From the NCBI RefSeq assembly GCF_000231445.1, contig NZ_AGFR01000003.1, positions 186,001 through 250,000 on the forward strand: a DNA stretch of 64,000 nucleotides, given 5' to 3'. Below, piece by piece: positions 44,818-54,784 of this stretch. A program made the translations under genes and the position numbers. The stretch is from Commensalibacter intestini A911 (GTDB taxonomy: Bacteria; Pseudomonadota; Alphaproteobacteria; Acetobacterales; Acetobacteraceae). Position 1 is the first letter of the stretch. Every line of letters starts with the position of its first letter. The notes under the pieces were generated by a model. It ran no database searches. It was not told where the DNA came from and saw only the letters and a program-made list of their open reading frames with translations.

Positions 44818-45714
44818 ATGAATAACGAAGAACGAGAGCTTATTAATAGATTTTTTGATCGGGTCGGAGGACAATCTTCTGCGCCATCAGGTTCCGTTCC
44901 TGCGGCTAATCCGTTACCGCCTTTGGATCAAGAAGCGGACCGATTGATTAAGGATAATTTTCAAAAATATCCAGAATCAAGTTATCGTGTTACTCAAATG
45001 GCCGTTGTTCAAGAGGCAGCATTAGTGGAAGCACAGAATCGTATCCGCCAATTAGAGTGGCAGTTACAACAAGCTTCACATCAAATGCAACAATTGCAAC
45101 AGCAAGCCCAACAACAACCTCAACAAAATAGTGGTGGTTTTTTGGGGGGATTATTTGGTGGAAATCGCCAACCAAATCAAGGAATGCAGCAAAACCAAGC
45201 TCCACCTCCAGGATGGGGAGCACCAGGGAATCAACAACAATTTCAACAAGGACGCCCTTATCCTGGGCAGCAAGGTCCTTATGGTGCGCCACCTCCACAA
45301 AATTATCCGCCAGGATATCAACAAGGAATGTTTAATCGTGGTGGAAGTGGCTTCTTAGGTAGTGCCTTAACAACAGCTGCTGGGGTTGCTGGCGGGATGT
45401 TTGCTTATAATGCGCTAAGTGGATTGTTTGGTGGCGGTCATGGTGCAGGCGCTGCTGGTGGCGCAGCCGTAGATCCTACAGCAGGTGCCGCGGATCCGTT
45501 TGCAGGATCAGACCCATTTGCAGGAACAGGGACTGGCGTTGATCCAGGGTTTGATGCAGGTGCTGGCACAGGCTCAGATGCTGGTTGGGGCGCTGCGGAC
45601 AATACAGGGTATCAAGATAACTCCGGGTGGGGAGATAGTAGTAGCCAAGATGACAGTGGCTGGGGCGATAGTGGCGGTGATGATGGTGGTAGCTGGGGAG
45701 ATGATAGTTTCTAA
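44818..45714 (+). CDS. DUF2076 protein with Gln- and Gly/Asp-rich tail
   Basis: This 298-residue protein has an N-terminal DUF2076 region (about 1-95: NNEERELINRFFDRVGG, then PLDQEADRLIKDNFQKYP and a coiled-coil EAQNRIRQLEWQLQQ). A Gln/Pro-rich region follows (about 95-175), then a short hydrophobic Gly/Ala stretch (GFLGSALTTAAGVAGGMFAY). The tail has Gly-Trp-Gly-Asp repeats. DUF2076 proteins are of unknown function and are often called periplasmic ligand-binding sensors without proof. GAGG precedes the ATG. Confidence 0.85.
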   Translation: MNNEERELINRFFDRVGGQSSAPSGSVPAANPLPPLDQEADRLIKDNFQKYPESSYRVTQMAVVQEAALVEAQNRIRQLEWQLQQASHQMQQLQQQAQQQPQQNSGGFLGGLFGGNRQPNQGMQQNQAPPPGWGAPGNQQQFQQGRPYPGQQGPYGAPPPQNYPPGYQQGMFNRGGSGFLGSALTTAAGVAGGMFAYNALSGLFGGGHGAGAAGGAAVDPTAGAADPFAGSDPFAGTGTGVDPGFDAGAGTGSDAGWGAADNTGYQDNSGWGDSSSQDDSGWGDSGGDDGGSWGDDSF

Positions 45715-45728
45715 TACATTTTCATCAG

Positions 45729-46613
45729 TTATTTATCAGGAATTGATAGTCTAATTGAAACAGGACAATGATCAGATAGTTTATTTTGCTGATCATTGTC
45801 CTGTTCTTTATATTTCATGACTCGTAAAGAGTTGGGAATTAACCATTGTGTGGTTATGGGATCCAATAGAAACCCATCAATAAAATAATTGCCATTCCAG
45901 CATGGATTTGCTTTGTAAGCAGTAGGGATTGTTAAAGAGGTTTTTGTAGATAATTCTTTGAAAAAAAACTCATTTGGAGAAACAACACGATTAAAATCTC
46001 CCAAAATAATAAAAGCTTGTTTTTCCTCTAGACGTTTTTTGATCCATTCCTGTAAAATTGGCTGTTGTTTTTTTAATAAAAGACAAGATTTCTTGAGTTG
46101 TTGACGATCCAACGGATAATCTTGACATCCTGATTTGAGATGAACAACTAATATTCTGATGCTATCATGTTGAGTGTATACAGTCACATCCAACCCACTG
46201 CGTAAAGGGCGTGAAAACGCTGCATGATTGAGTTCGGTTAAATCAGGGTTTTGTTGGATGTGATCAAAAATATTCTTGCGAATAGCCAGTGCGGGATGTT
46301 GAGCAACAGGATCGTTTGAAATAAAGAATAGATATTGGTTTTTCGGAAAGATTGAATTTAAAGTTCCAATAGAGCCAACTTCTTGTAAAGCAACAATATC
46401 AGCATCTAGTTTACTGTTATACTGAAGTAACTCTTGAAAATCAGATGGTTGTCTCAAGAGAACATCATGCGGAATGGGGGTGACTTCAATGTCTTTTTGT
46501 GAAACTAGCCACTCGACATTCCAAGTGGCTAGTTTAAGGTTTTTTGCGTGTGCAGAGTCGATAATCAACAAGAATAATGTATAAAAAAGACCAAAAAGAA
46601 TTTTATTATACAT
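45729..46613 (-). CDS. Secreted endonuclease/exonuclease/phosphatase-fold protein
   Basis: This 294-residue protein has an N-terminal signal peptide (KILFGLFYTLFLLIIDSAHA, cleavage likely before KNL) followed by an EEP domain. It has the early ATWNVEWL (Asn and Glu ligands), LQEVGS, ILGDFNR and the C-terminal LSDHCPV (catalytic Asp-His). All key residues seem present, so it is likely an active periplasmic or secreted phosphodiesterase or nuclease. The substrate is unknown. The DNA encoding its last active-site motif forms one arm of a 17-bp perfect inverted repeat. Confidence 0.85.
   Translation of the reverse strand: MYNKILFGLFYTLFLLIIDSAHAKNLKLATWNVEWLVSQKDIEVTPIPHDVLLRQPSDFQELLQYNSKLDADIVALQEVGSIGTLNSIFPKNQYLFFISNDPVAQHPALAIRKNIFDHIQQNPDLTELNHAAFSRPLRSGLDVTVYTQHDSIRILVVHLKSGCQDYPLDRQQLKKSCLLLKKQQPILQEWIKKRLEEKQAFIILGDFNRVVSPNEFFFKELSTKTSLTIPTAYKANPCWNGNYFIDGFLLDPITTQWLIPNSLRVMKYKEQDNDQQNKLSDHCPVSIRLSIPDK
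45759..45805. repeat. 17-bp perfect inverted repeat inside the EEP gene end
   Basis: AACAGGACAATGATCAG (45759-45775) and its exact reverse complement (45789-45805) flank a 13-nt loop. The pair lies inside the coding end of the EEP protein and 45 nt beyond the convergent DUF2076 stop. It could terminate the DUF2076 transcript from within the neighbour's coding sequence. Confidence 0.8.
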
Positions 46614-46627
46614 TATCTTTTAAGAGA

Positions 46628-47320
46628 TTACTCTTGAGTTTTACGTTCATCGACTTGACCTTGTAAAAGGTCAATGGCTTGGCTGACGGTCATATCGTGA
46701 CGAGTTTCTTCGTTTAGAACATAAACTTGCCCATTAGGGATATCATAATACCAACCTTGTAAAGCAAGCTCGTTACGTGCTAATGCAGCAGCAATAGAAG
46801 GATGCGTGCGTAAATGATTTAATTGTAATAATACATTATGCTCTGTTAATGCTTGAATACTTTCAGGACCAACATCTGTCGCAGCTAAAGCATCAGTAAC
46901 AGCGTGAGCAGTTGCTGCGAATTTTAACCAGCTTTTGACTGCTGGCATGCTATCTGTTTTTTCTGGGTGGATTAAAGCATCCATCGCTCCACAATCAGAG
47001 TGCCCGCAAACAATAATGGTTGAGACCTTTAGTGCACATACAGCATATTCGATTGCAGAGGTTACCCCTCCCATTGCGTTCCCATAAGCAGGGATAATAT
47101 TTCCAATGTTACGGAGAACAAATAGATTTCCAGGAGATTGATCCGTAATCAGTTCAGGATCAACACGACTATCTGCACAAGTAATAAACAATGTTTTAGG
47201 GGATTGCCCCTTTGCCAGCTGACCAAATAGTTCTTTATGTTCTGGGAATTTTTCTGTTTTAAAACGTTTAACACCGTGTAAAAGATCTAATAAAATTTGT
47301 TTAGGATTGATATCTGGCAT
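46628..47320 (-). CDS. Beta-class carbonic anhydrase
   Basis: The enzyme interconverts CO2 and bicarbonate, for instance to supply bicarbonate to carboxylases such as acetyl-CoA carboxylase. The 230-residue protein has the zinc motif CADSRVDP (Cys and the Asp-Arg dyad, about 50-57), VLRNIGNIIPAYG, and GHSDCGAM (zinc His and Cys, about 110-117). All zinc ligands are intact. It lies 14 nt upstream of the EEP gene on the same strand. No signal peptide is visible, so it is probably cytoplasmic. Confidence 0.95.
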   Translation of the reverse strand: MPDINPKQILLDLLHGVKRFKTEKFPEHKELFGQLAKGQSPKTLFITCADSRVDPELITDQSPGNLFVLRNIGNIIPAYGNAMGGVTSAIEYAVCALKVSTIIVCGHSDCGAMDALIHPEKTDSMPAVKSWLKFAATAHAVTDALAATDVGPESIQALTEHNVLLQLNHLRTHPSIAAALARNELALQGWYYDIPNGQVYVLNEETRHDMTVSQAIDLLQGQVDERKTQE

Positions 47321-47434
47321 ATTTTTTCTTTCTTTTATAAAACCAAGAAGCTGTTATTCAGCAAGAAGATTACGATTATTGTAGGGACTAAAGAAGATAT
47401 TGCAATTCTATTCTGTGTGAATTTTTTGTGACAA

Positions 47435-47465
47435 TAAAAAAATAGCAGGTCGATAAACCTGCTAT
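47435..47465 (-). terminator. Rho-independent terminator of alaS
   Basis: On the minus strand ATAGCAGGT pairs perfectly with ACCTGCTAT around a 6-nt loop, followed by seven T. It begins 12 nt after the alaS stop. Confidence 0.93.
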
Positions 47466-47477
47466 GTAGAGAAGTTA

Positions 47478-50123
47478 TTATGCTTTTTCTTTGATTTGTT
47501 CTAGGATTGCATCAAATGCTTTTTGGTAGTTTCCAACCTCGGGCCCGCCTGCTTGTGCCATATCAGGTCTGCCACCACCACCTTTGCCATCAACTGCGGC
47601 ACTAGCGATTTTAACAAGATCAACGGCACTCAGTGTTTTGGAAAGCTCATTGCTGACAGCCACAACAAAAGAGGCTTTTTCTCCAAAGGAAGAAAAGACA
47701 ACGGCAACGCCATTTTCCATTTTCTTGACAAGACCTTCAGCAAGAGATTTTAACTCTTTAGGGGCAACATCGCCAAGGTTACGCATGATATATTCAATAT
47801 TGCCAACTTTTTCGGCGTTACTTTGTTCGTCTCCACCGACAGCAATTTGATGCTGAAGTTTAGAAACTTGTTGTTTCAAAGATTTACGTTCATCTAGTAA
47901 TTGTTGTAAGCGTTCTACAAGTTGAACTTGTGAAGTGTTTAGTAAAGAGGCAGCCTCATGCAAACATGCTTCATTTTCTTTGAAGTAAGCTTCAGAAGCA
48001 GCGCCCGCAACAGCTTCAATACGACGAATACCAGCTGCAACACCTGTTTCAGAAATAATATGGAATAAACCGATTTCAGCTGTGTGGGACACATGAGTGC
48101 CTCCACAGAGTTCAGTTGACCATGCTTTATTTGTTTCTTTGTTACTACCCATGGCAACAACACGAACTTCATCGCCATATTTCTCACCAAATAAAGCCAT
48201 AGCACCTATTTTAACTGCTTCGTCAGGGGTCATAATACGTGTGACGACGGCTTCATTTTTACGAATTTCTGCATTTACAGCAGCTTCAACAGCTTTTAAT
48301 TCTTCTGGTGTTAAGGGTTTTGAATGACTAAAGTCAAAGCGTAAACGATCAATCGTATTTAAACTTCCTTTTTGAGTAACATGATCACCCAATTGATTAC
48401 GAAGCGCTTGATGTAAAAGATGAGTCGCAGAGTGATGGGCTTGAATGGCTTGACGCTCTGAGTGTGCAAGATCAGCTGAGACTGATTCTCCAACTTTAAG
48501 AGAACCTTTAGTAATTTTACCATAGTGAACAATCAAATCACCAAGCTTCTTTTGTGTATTGGTAATATGAACTGTTCCATGTTTGCTCGTAATATAGCCT
48601 GTGTCACCAGCTTGACCACCACTTTCACCGTAAAACGGTGTTTGGTTTAGAAGGATTGCAACGTCATCACCTTCTTTAGCTTCTTGCACTGATTGATTAT
48701 TGACAATAATTGCTTGAATTTCAGCGTCAGCACTTTCGTTTTTATATCCAAGGAACTCTGTGGCGCCTAGTTTGTCTTTGAATTCAAACCAAACAGTTTC
48801 AGTCGCATTATCCCCAGAACCAACCCATGCCGCTCTTGCTCTGCTACGTTGTTCATTCATGGCGCTATCAAAGCCTTCCTGATCAACAGTAAAGCCTTTT
48901 TCTCGCAAAGCATCAGCGGTTAAATCAAGAGGGAAACCATAAGTATCATAAAGTTTAAAAGCAACGTCTCCAGGAAGTTTTCCTTTGCTAGGAAGTTTAT
49001 CTGTTTCATCAGCAAGCAATGAAAGCCCTCTATCTAGCATCGTTTTAAAGCGTTCTTCTTCACCTTTTAATGTTTCAGAAATTAAAGCTTCAGCTTGGAT
49101 AAGTTCAGGATAAGCCTTACCCATTTCAGTAATTAAAGCTGGTAATATTTTATAGAATGTTGGTTCTTGTGTGCCAATCATATGTAGATGACGCATTGCA
49201 CGACGCATAATACGACGTAATACATATCCACGACCATCTTTAGAAGGTAAAACACCATCAGCAATTAAAAACGCTGCAGAACGTAAATGATCAGAAACAA
49301 CACGATGACTGACTTTGTGAGCACCAAAAGGATCAGTGTTTGTCACGTCAGCAGAAGCACGGATTAATGCTTGGAAAGTATCAATATCAAAATTATCTCT
49401 TTTCCCTTGCATAATCGCGGCAAAACGTTCCAGTCCCATTCCTGTATCAATAGAAGGACGAGGAAGAGGATTACGTGTTCCTGGAGGATCTTCAAAATAT
49501 TGCATGAAGACCAAGTTCCAGATTTCTACAAAACGATCACCATCCTCGTCAGGAGAACCTGGAGGGCCACCAAAAACATCTTCACCATGATCATAAAAGA
49601 TTTCAGAACAAGGACCACAAGGGCCCGTATCGCCCATACGCCAGAAATTATCAGATGTATTAATGCGAATAATACGATCATCAGAGAAGCCAGCAATTTT
49701 TTTCCATAAATTTGCAGCTTCTTCATCTTCTGCATAAACGGTGGCTAAGAGTTTATCTTTGGATAAACCAAATTCTTTTGTAATCAAATTCCATGCGAAT
49801 TCAATGGCACCTTCTTTGAAATAATCACCAAATGAGAAATTGCCCATCATTTCAAAGAATGTGTGATGTCGTGCAGTATATCCGACATTATCTAAATCAT
49901 TATGTTTACCACCAGCTCTGACGACTTTTTGAGCTGTTGTTGCGCGTGAGTAAGTACGATGCTCTTGCCCAGTAAATACGTTTTTAAATTGAACCATTCC
50001 TGCATTTGTAAAAAGCAATGTTGGATCATTTTGTGGAACAAGTGAAGAAGAGGGAACATGTTGATGATTGTTTTTTTGAAAATAATCAAGAAATGTAGAG
50101 CGTATTTCGTTTGTACTGCGCAT
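47478..50123 (-). CDS. alaS: Alanyl-tRNA synthetase
   Basis: AlaS charges tRNA-Ala and hydrolyses mischarged Ser and Gly. The 881-residue class II enzyme has the N-terminal catalytic domain ([25 protein letters not shown], then RKHHT-type [19 protein letters not shown] and [10 protein letters not shown]). The editing domain carries zinc residues in HHSATHLLH and CGGTHV, and the C-terminal oligomerisation domain has [14 protein letters not shown]. All motifs appear intact and the length is normal. Confidence 0.98.
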   Translation of the reverse strand: MRSTNEIRSTFLDYFQKNNHQHVPSSSLVPQNDPTLLFTNAGMVQFKNVFTGQEHRTYSRATTAQKVVRAGGKHNDLDNVGYTARHHTFFEMMGNFSFGDYFKEGAIEFAWNLITKEFGLSKDKLLATVYAEDEEAANLWKKIAGFSDDRIIRINTSDNFWRMGDTGPCGPCSEIFYDHGEDVFGGPPGSPDEDGDRFVEIWNLVFMQYFEDPPGTRNPLPRPSIDTGMGLERFAAIMQGKRDNFDIDTFQALIRASADVTNTDPFGAHKVSHRVVSDHLRSAAFLIADGVLPSKDGRGYVLRRIMRRAMRHLHMIGTQEPTFYKILPALITEMGKAYPELIQAEALISETLKGEEERFKTMLDRGLSLLADETDKLPSKGKLPGDVAFKLYDTYGFPLDLTADALREKGFTVDQEGFDSAMNEQRSRARAAWVGSGDNATETVWFEFKDKLGATEFLGYKNESADAEIQAIIVNNQSVQEAKEGDDVAILLNQTPFYGESGGQAGDTGYITSKHGTVHITNTQKKLGDLIVHYGKITKGSLKVGESVSADLAHSERQAIQAHHSATHLLHQALRNQLGDHVTQKGSLNTIDRLRFDFSHSKPLTPEELKAVEAAVNAEIRKNEAVVTRIMTPDEAVKIGAMALFGEKYGDEVRVVAMGSNKETNKAWSTELCGGTHVSHTAEIGLFHIISETGVAAGIRRIEAVAGAASEAYFKENEACLHEAASLLNTSQVQLVERLQQLLDERKSLKQQVSKLQHQIAVGGDEQSNAEKVGNIEYIMRNLGDVAPKELKSLAEGLVKKMENGVAVVFSSFGEKASFVVAVSNELSKTLSAVDLVKIASAAVDGKGGGGRPDMAQAGGPEVGNYQKAFDAILEQIKEKA

Positions 50124-50213
50124 GGTAAAATAAGTAATCCTAATCAGAATATAAACTTTATCTATTTAAAACATTTTTTGATAAAAAAATAGAGTAATAA
50201 AGCTTTACGAACT

Positions 50214-50257
50214 ATTTCACTACTTTCCGAATATTTTGCAAGTAAAGTAAGTGAAAT
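50214..50257. repeat. Inverted repeat upstream of alaS with AGTGAAAT core
   Basis: ATTTCACTACTTT (50214-50226) pairs with AAAGTAAGTGAAAT (50244-50257) with one bulge. The same ATTTCACT/AGTGAAAT core occurs in the hairpin at 2083-2140. It lies between gtrA and alaS (both minus). It could be the gtrA terminator or an element before alaS; no T run follows. Confidence 0.5.
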
Positions 50258-50373
50258 TTTTATAATAAAATTTAGAGTTTATCGTGGTTGTTATTGACTA
50301 GATTTTGTTTGGAGAGACAATTTAATAACAGTTGAACTAATATATTGTAGAATCGAATTTTTATAAATACTTA

Positions 50374-50826
50374 TCAATCTTTTTTTGAAAAGCGATTGGT
50401 GTAAACTAATTTGCGTGACAAATTAAAATTAGCAAACATTCCTGCAATTGCACCAGCAAGTAAGGCAATAACTGGATATGTTCTACAATCAATACTGATA
50501 AAGAATAGAAAGAAAACAGTTCCTCTATTTAAAAGAAAACCCAAGCTATTGGTAATAAGAAATTTCAACCATTGATATAGAATGCGTTGTTGTTCACCCA
50601 GTCCATGAAATGTCCATAGGCGATTAATAAACCAATTTGATGTGGCTGCTACGAAGTATGCAATTAAGGTTGCAACATTCAGTCCAATTATATTTCTCAA
50701 TAAATAAACAACACATGTATCCATCAATAAGCCTGTAAAACCAACTAGTCCAAATTTAATGAATTGTATTAGTTTTGCATGATATTTTTGAGGAATAATA
50801 TGATAGAAAGGGGGCAGAAGGGACAT
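50374..50826 (-). CDS. GtrA-family membrane protein
   Basis: This 150-residue protein has four hydrophobic segments and the GtrA pattern: KFGLVGFTGLLMDTCVVYLL, then YFVAATSNWFINRLWTF and a final basic stretch NFNLSRKLVY. GtrA-family proteins are thought to flip undecaprenyl-linked sugars or help modify O-antigen and cell-wall polymers. No glucosyltransferase partner is adjacent, so the substrate is unknown. Confidence 0.9.
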   Translation of the reverse strand: MSLLPPFYHIIPQKYHAKLIQFIKFGLVGFTGLLMDTCVVYLLRNIIGLNVATLIAYFVAATSNWFINRLWTFHGLGEQQRILYQWLKFLITNSLGFLLNRGTVFFLFFISIDCRTYPVIALLAGAIAGMFANFNLSRKLVYTNRFSKKD

Positions 50827-50895
50827 ATAAACGGATACTTTTGTTGTTAAAAAGGTTTTAACAAATTATGAAGATTTGTATGTATCTTATTTTAT

Positions 50896-50930
50896 AAAAA
50901 AAAGGAGATATCAAAAGATACCTCCTTTTT
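50896..50930 (-). terminator. Rho-independent terminator of the OmpA gene
   Basis: On the minus strand GGAGGTATC pairs with GATATCTCC (one G-U pair) around TTTT, followed by eight T. It begins 28 nt after the OmpA-family stop. Confidence 0.9.
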
Positions 50931-50953
50931 AGAATTACTATTTAAGTAATTTA

Positions 50954-52093
50954 TTACTTAAGAATAATTTCTACGCGACGGTTTTGTGGTTCACGTACAT
51001 TTGGTCCTGTTGGAACCAATGGGTGAGATTCACCGAAGCCTTGTGTGAAGATTGCACTAGCAGGAACACCATCACGGATCAACTCAGCTTTAACGCTTTT
51101 TGCACGGCGTTGTGATAGACCCATGTTGTATTTCGCACCAGCTGCGCCACCACGAGCAGATGAAGTATCTGTATAACCATTAACTTCGATACGTGTTGTT
51201 TGAACACGTGTAGATGCTTGAGCTGCTTCACGAACGATTTCACGAGCGCGAGGTGTCAATGCATATTTATCAAAGTCGAAGAATACTAAGTATGTACGAG
51301 CAGCTTCAACTGGTGGAACTACTACAGGTGCTACAACTGGAGCAGCTGCTGGAGCTGTGTTGAATGCATAACGTAGACCTAGGATAAATTGGTGGTTGAA
51401 ACGATGATCAACTTTACCATTACCTTTGTAAACACCACTGCTAACCCAAGATGTTGATTTATATGTAGATTGGTCTAGCTGACCCATCATACGATATTCT
51501 GTTGTAACAGCAAGACCAGGAACACCTGGGATGTCGTATGCAGCACCAACGATACCTTGGTATGCAAAACCACCATTTGTTCCGCCAAGACGGTTTACAT
51601 TACCATTTCTATAATTGGTTTGTAATGGACCCATATCTTGCCATAGGTAACCAGCACCAACACCAACGAATGGAGTAATAGGAACATCGATTCCGAATTG
51701 ACGTAGGTCAATATCGTAAAGAACGTTTACTAACCCGCCGTAACCTTGGTCATGGCCTTTTGTTTTGTAAGCAGGAGCTGTTGTACCTTTACGGCCATTG
51801 ATGTTAGAGTAGTTGTAAACACCTTCGACTTCAACACGAAGACCGTTACCAAAGCCCCAACCAGCAGAACCGAAAGTTGTGAAACCTGTACCATGACGGT
51901 ATTGAGATTTGCTTCCAGCTGCATTATCAACACCACTTGCGCGTGTTGTAGGTGAGAATGAAGCGTGTTGATTTTGAACTAAGTTATAACCACCACCCAA
52001 GCTAACATAAGGGCCAGTAATTGTGCTAGCCATCGCTGCAGCTGGTGTTGCCACTGCAAAAGTAGTTGCAAGTAATGCTGTACGAAGACGCAT
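50954..52093 (-). CDS. OmpA-family outer membrane protein
   Basis: This 379-residue outer membrane protein has a signal peptide (RLRTALLATTFAVATPAAAMA). A beta-barrel domain follows (about 25-250; alternating aromatic strands such as GPYVSLGGGYN and VGVGAGYLWQDM), then an Ala/Pro/Val linker (about 252-262). The C-terminal OmpA peptidoglycan-binding domain (about 268-379) has the NGYTDTSSARG, LSQRRAKSVKAELI and NRRVEI motifs. It probably anchors the outer membrane to the wall. Its codon use looks more biased than its neighbours, suggesting high expression. AAAGGA precedes the ATG. Confidence 0.93.
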   Translation of the reverse strand: MRLRTALLATTFAVATPAAAMASTITGPYVSLGGGYNLVQNQHASFSPTTRASGVDNAAGSKSQYRHGTGFTTFGSAGWGFGNGLRVEVEGVYNYSNINGRKGTTAPAYKTKGHDQGYGGLVNVLYDIDLRQFGIDVPITPFVGVGAGYLWQDMGPLQTNYRNGNVNRLGGTNGGFAYQGIVGAAYDIPGVPGLAVTTEYRMMGQLDQSTYKSTSWVSSGVYKGNGKVDHRFNHQFILGLRYAFNTAPAAAPVVAPVVVPPVEAARTYLVFFDFDKYALTPRAREIVREAAQASTRVQTTRIEVNGYTDTSSARGGAAGAKYNMGLSQRRAKSVKAELIRDGVPASAIFTQGFGESHPLVPTGPNVREPQNRRVEIILK

Positions 52094-52182
52094 CTTGACT
52101 TATCCTTTTAATTACGTTTTGAGCGATAGAACGCCGGTTAAAGCGGAAGCTCGTAAATAATGAAACTCTATAACTAGATATT

Positions 52183-52210
52183 AATCTAATCTATTTTACT
52201 GTAAAACCAA
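52183..52210 (-). promoter_or_regulatory. Candidate promoter of the OmpA-family gene
   Basis: On the minus strand TTGGTT (52210-52205) and TAGATT (52188-52183) are spaced by 16 nt, a fair sigma-70-like match. Transcription would begin near 52176 and leave a leader of about 80 nt. The -10 element is weak. Confidence 0.3.
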
Positions 52211-52390
52211 GAGGGTTTTGTGTTTTACATGCGGTTATATAACACATGTAATAAAAATAACACAATATACCTTTGGTTTTTTTAACCGTTAAAGATTAAA
52301 CACGATAATAATTGTATTTTTATGGAATGACAATCTGTGAAATGTCATTAGTGAAATAGAAATTTAATTCTGTGTTTTATATACAACAAA

Positions 52391-54040
52391 TTAAGCTTCG
52401 ACGCATCCATCTGCTATTAATAATTTAAATAAATCATCCTCTGTAATATCTTGAGAAGTAAAGGTTTTTCCTATTCCATTGACTAAGATAAATAGAATTT
52501 TGCCGTTTTTTACTTTTTTATCATGTTGAAGATGTTTTAATAAATTATGAGCAGATAATGATGTAGGAAGATCTTTGATTGACGTTGGTAAACTTACGCT
52601 TTTGAAATGTTGAATAACACGATTGGTATCTTCTTGAGGACATATTCCCATTTGTGTGCAAAGTTTGAAGATAAGACAACAACCTAAAGCAACAGCTTCA
52701 CCATGGAGGATGCGTCCGTCGTAGTTGAGTTCGGCTTCCAAGGTATGTCCAAGGCTATGCCCGAGATTTAATAGGTTTCTGCCTTTTGCATTTTGTTCAT
52801 ACTCGTCATTTTTGATGATTCGTGCTTTGAAAGAGCATGCGCGTTCTATGGCTTCGTCTAAATATTGATGGTTTTTTTCTAAGATTTTTTGCCCATTTTT
52901 TTCGCACCACTCAAAGAGTTTTGGATCATCGATTAATCCAGCTTTGACAATTTCAGCATATCCAGCTCTTAATTCTCTTTGGGGAAGGGTATTTAGTGTA
53001 TGAGTATCAGCAATAACAATTTGAGGTTGATAAAATGCACCTAGTAAATTTTTACCAGAAGGGGTGTTGATTCCCGTTTTCCCGCCTACAGAAGAATCGA
53101 CTTGAGATAAAAGGGTAGTTGGAATTTGAATAAAAGGAACGCCTCGAAGGGCTGTTGATGCAGCAAAGCCGCTGAGATCACCTGTAACACCTCCACCTAA
53201 AGCAATAATAGGTGTTTTCCTTTCTATATTTTTTTCAAGAAGCTGATTGGTAACTTGTTCAAAATATTTAAATGATTTTGTATTCTCACCAGGTGGAATT
53301 AAAATAGTTTCATGCTCTATTTGTGCCAGGTCTAGGCTATCTGTTAGTGTCTTTAAATGAAGAGTTGCGACATTTTCATCAGAAATAATGAAGACTTTTT
53401 TCTGTGACAAGATTGGAGAAATCAAAGCACCAGCTTGTTGTAGGAGTTGTGGTCCAATGAAGACGTTATATTGAGTATTAGAAAGTTGAATGGGTAATTT
53501 ACGCATTTGTTCTGCATGCTCCAAACTTAAAAGCGTCTGTGATAAAGTCGTTTCGACTTTATTGTCATAACAAGGAATAATAAGATCTGCTTCGGCATAG
53601 ATAGGATAGCGTGTCATCATTAGGTTGGATAAGATTTCACGTTTATCTCCAGAATTTAATAGAGGACGATGGGTATGATGAGAGATTCGTTCTAATAGTG
53701 TTTCGACACTGCAATGAAGCCATATGGTTGTTGTGCGTTCTTTTAGTAATGCTCTTGTTTTTGCATGCATGAAGGCACCACCACCTGTTGCCAAGACAAT
53801 AGGAGCTTGTTTAATCAAACGACGAATAACTTCATGTTCAACACGTCTAAATTCAGCTTCTCCATATTGTTCAAAAATGTCAGCAATTGTGCAGCCTGCT
53901 GTTTTTTCTACTTCATGGTCCGAATCAACAAAGGGAATAGAAAGAGAATGCGCTAATTTTCTACCAATTGTTGTTTTTCCGGCCCCCATTAAACCAATTA
54001 AAGTAATAGGCTGGTGTTTTATTTTTTCTTTGTTTAACAT
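52391..54040 (-). CDS. aroKB: Bifunctional shikimate kinase / 3-dehydroquinate synthase
   Basis: This 549-residue fusion supplies two steps of aromatic amino acid synthesis: AroK phosphorylates shikimate and AroB makes 3-dehydroquinate from DAHP. Residues about 10-175 are the kinase, with Walker A GLMGAGKTT (17-25), the shikimate-binding Arg in EAEFRRVEHEV, and GGGAFM. Residues about 190-549 are the synthase, with GGGVTGDLSGFAAS, SSVGGKTGIN, and the zinc His residues in NLGHSLGHTLE. The fusion is known in Acetobacteraceae, which supports the taxonomic guess. Confidence 0.95.
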   Translation of the reverse strand: MLNKEKIKHQPITLIGLMGAGKTTIGRKLAHSLSIPFVDSDHEVEKTAGCTIADIFEQYGEAEFRRVEHEVIRRLIKQAPIVLATGGGAFMHAKTRALLKERTTTIWLHCSVETLLERISHHTHRPLLNSGDKREILSNLMMTRYPIYAEADLIIPCYDNKVETTLSQTLLSLEHAEQMRKLPIQLSNTQYNVFIGPQLLQQAGALISPILSQKKVFIISDENVATLHLKTLTDSLDLAQIEHETILIPPGENTKSFKYFEQVTNQLLEKNIERKTPIIALGGGVTGDLSGFAASTALRGVPFIQIPTTLLSQVDSSVGGKTGINTPSGKNLLGAFYQPQIVIADTHTLNTLPQRELRAGYAEIVKAGLIDDPKLFEWCEKNGQKILEKNHQYLDEAIERACSFKARIIKNDEYEQNAKGRNLLNLGHSLGHTLEAELNYDGRILHGEAVALGCCLIFKLCTQMGICPQEDTNRVIQHFKSVSLPTSIKDLPTSLSAHNLLKHLQHDKKVKNGKILFILVNGIGKTFTSQDITEDDLFKLLIADGCVEA

Positions 54041-54229
54041 TAAATATACCGAAGATAGCGTAAGATGTTTTGAATATAGTGGTTTAAAAGAAATATTGAA
54101 ATTATAAAATTTAGGTTTGTTTTCAAATACAATCTATCGTAAAGGCGACAATGATATGTTATGAAAACAGGTCATTGTAACGGCTAAATTACATAAATCA
54201 TAGATTTAAAAAAAAATTAAGGAAAGATG

Positions 54230-54760
54230 ATGCGTCGTCCTATTGTTATTATTATTGGCTTTATTGTTTTGGTATTTGCTATTGTTGTGATGCTTTTTGG
54301 GTTAAAAGGTCCTGAAATGCCAATTCAGGAAGTTCATAAAGTGCTTTCATTATCTAAATTTCAACAACAGGCAACAATGCCGCCTATTCCAGCGATTCCA
54401 TCTGCTTCTGCACCGGGTAACACGATGCAACCAGCAGTGAATGCACAGCAACCTATCCCCGTCATGCCTCAACCAAGTGCAGTACCAGCAAACACAACGA
54501 ATACTGTTGGACAGCCTGTAGGAAATACAATTCCTCAAGGAGCACCAGCAACGCCTCAAGCAGCGACAGTGCCTAATAATGTTGGTAACACAGTGCAGCC
54601 GCAGCAACAATCGACAGTTCCTTTGATTATTCCACAACAAAACCCAGCGCAAGGTAATGTAACTGGACAACCAGCAGCTAATCCGCAACAACAAGCTATT
54701 CCTGCAATGCCTCAAGCAGCGACAGTGCCAGGGAATGCAACGGGAAATCCTGCTCAATAA
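54230..54760 (+). CDS. Pro/Gln/Ala-rich membrane-anchored protein, unknown
   Basis: I do not recognise this 176-residue protein. Residues 1-25 hold a membrane anchor (RRPIVIIIGFIVLVFAIVVM) and the rest is a low-complexity, probably periplasmic Pro/Gln/Asn/Ala region. The region contains recurring units of the type PQAATVP followed by Asn or Gly. It may be a flexible spacer or stalk. ATG 54230 is 6 nt from AAGGA, which favours it over ATG 54227. It lies 24 nt upstream of xerD on the same strand and is divergent from aroKB. Confidence 0.65.
   Translation: MRRPIVIIIGFIVLVFAIVVMLFGLKGPEMPIQEVHKVLSLSKFQQQATMPPIPAIPSASAPGNTMQPAVNAQQPIPVMPQPSAVPANTTNTVGQPVGNTIPQGAPATPQAATVPNNVGNTVQPQQQSTVPLIIPQQNPAQGNVTGQPAANPQQQAIPAMPQAATVPGNATGNPAQ
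54553..54729 (+). repeat. 21-nt direct repeat within the Pro/Gln-rich gene
   Basis: The same 21 nt occur at 54553-54573 and 54709-54729, encoding PQAATVP in the same frame. This indicates recent internal duplication in the low-complexity region. Confidence 0.85.
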
Positions 54761-54784
54761 TTATAGATCATAGTGGTTTAGCTA

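Noticed and set aside
44990-45754. Overlapping long frames on both strands of the DUF2076 gene
   Set aside because: They are shadows of the repetitive, low-complexity coding sequence and have no ribosome binding sites.
54350-54757. 135-residue minus-strand frame rich in Arg, Cys and Trp
   Set aside because: It is the reverse complement of the Pro/Gln-rich gene and has a composition unlike any real protein here.
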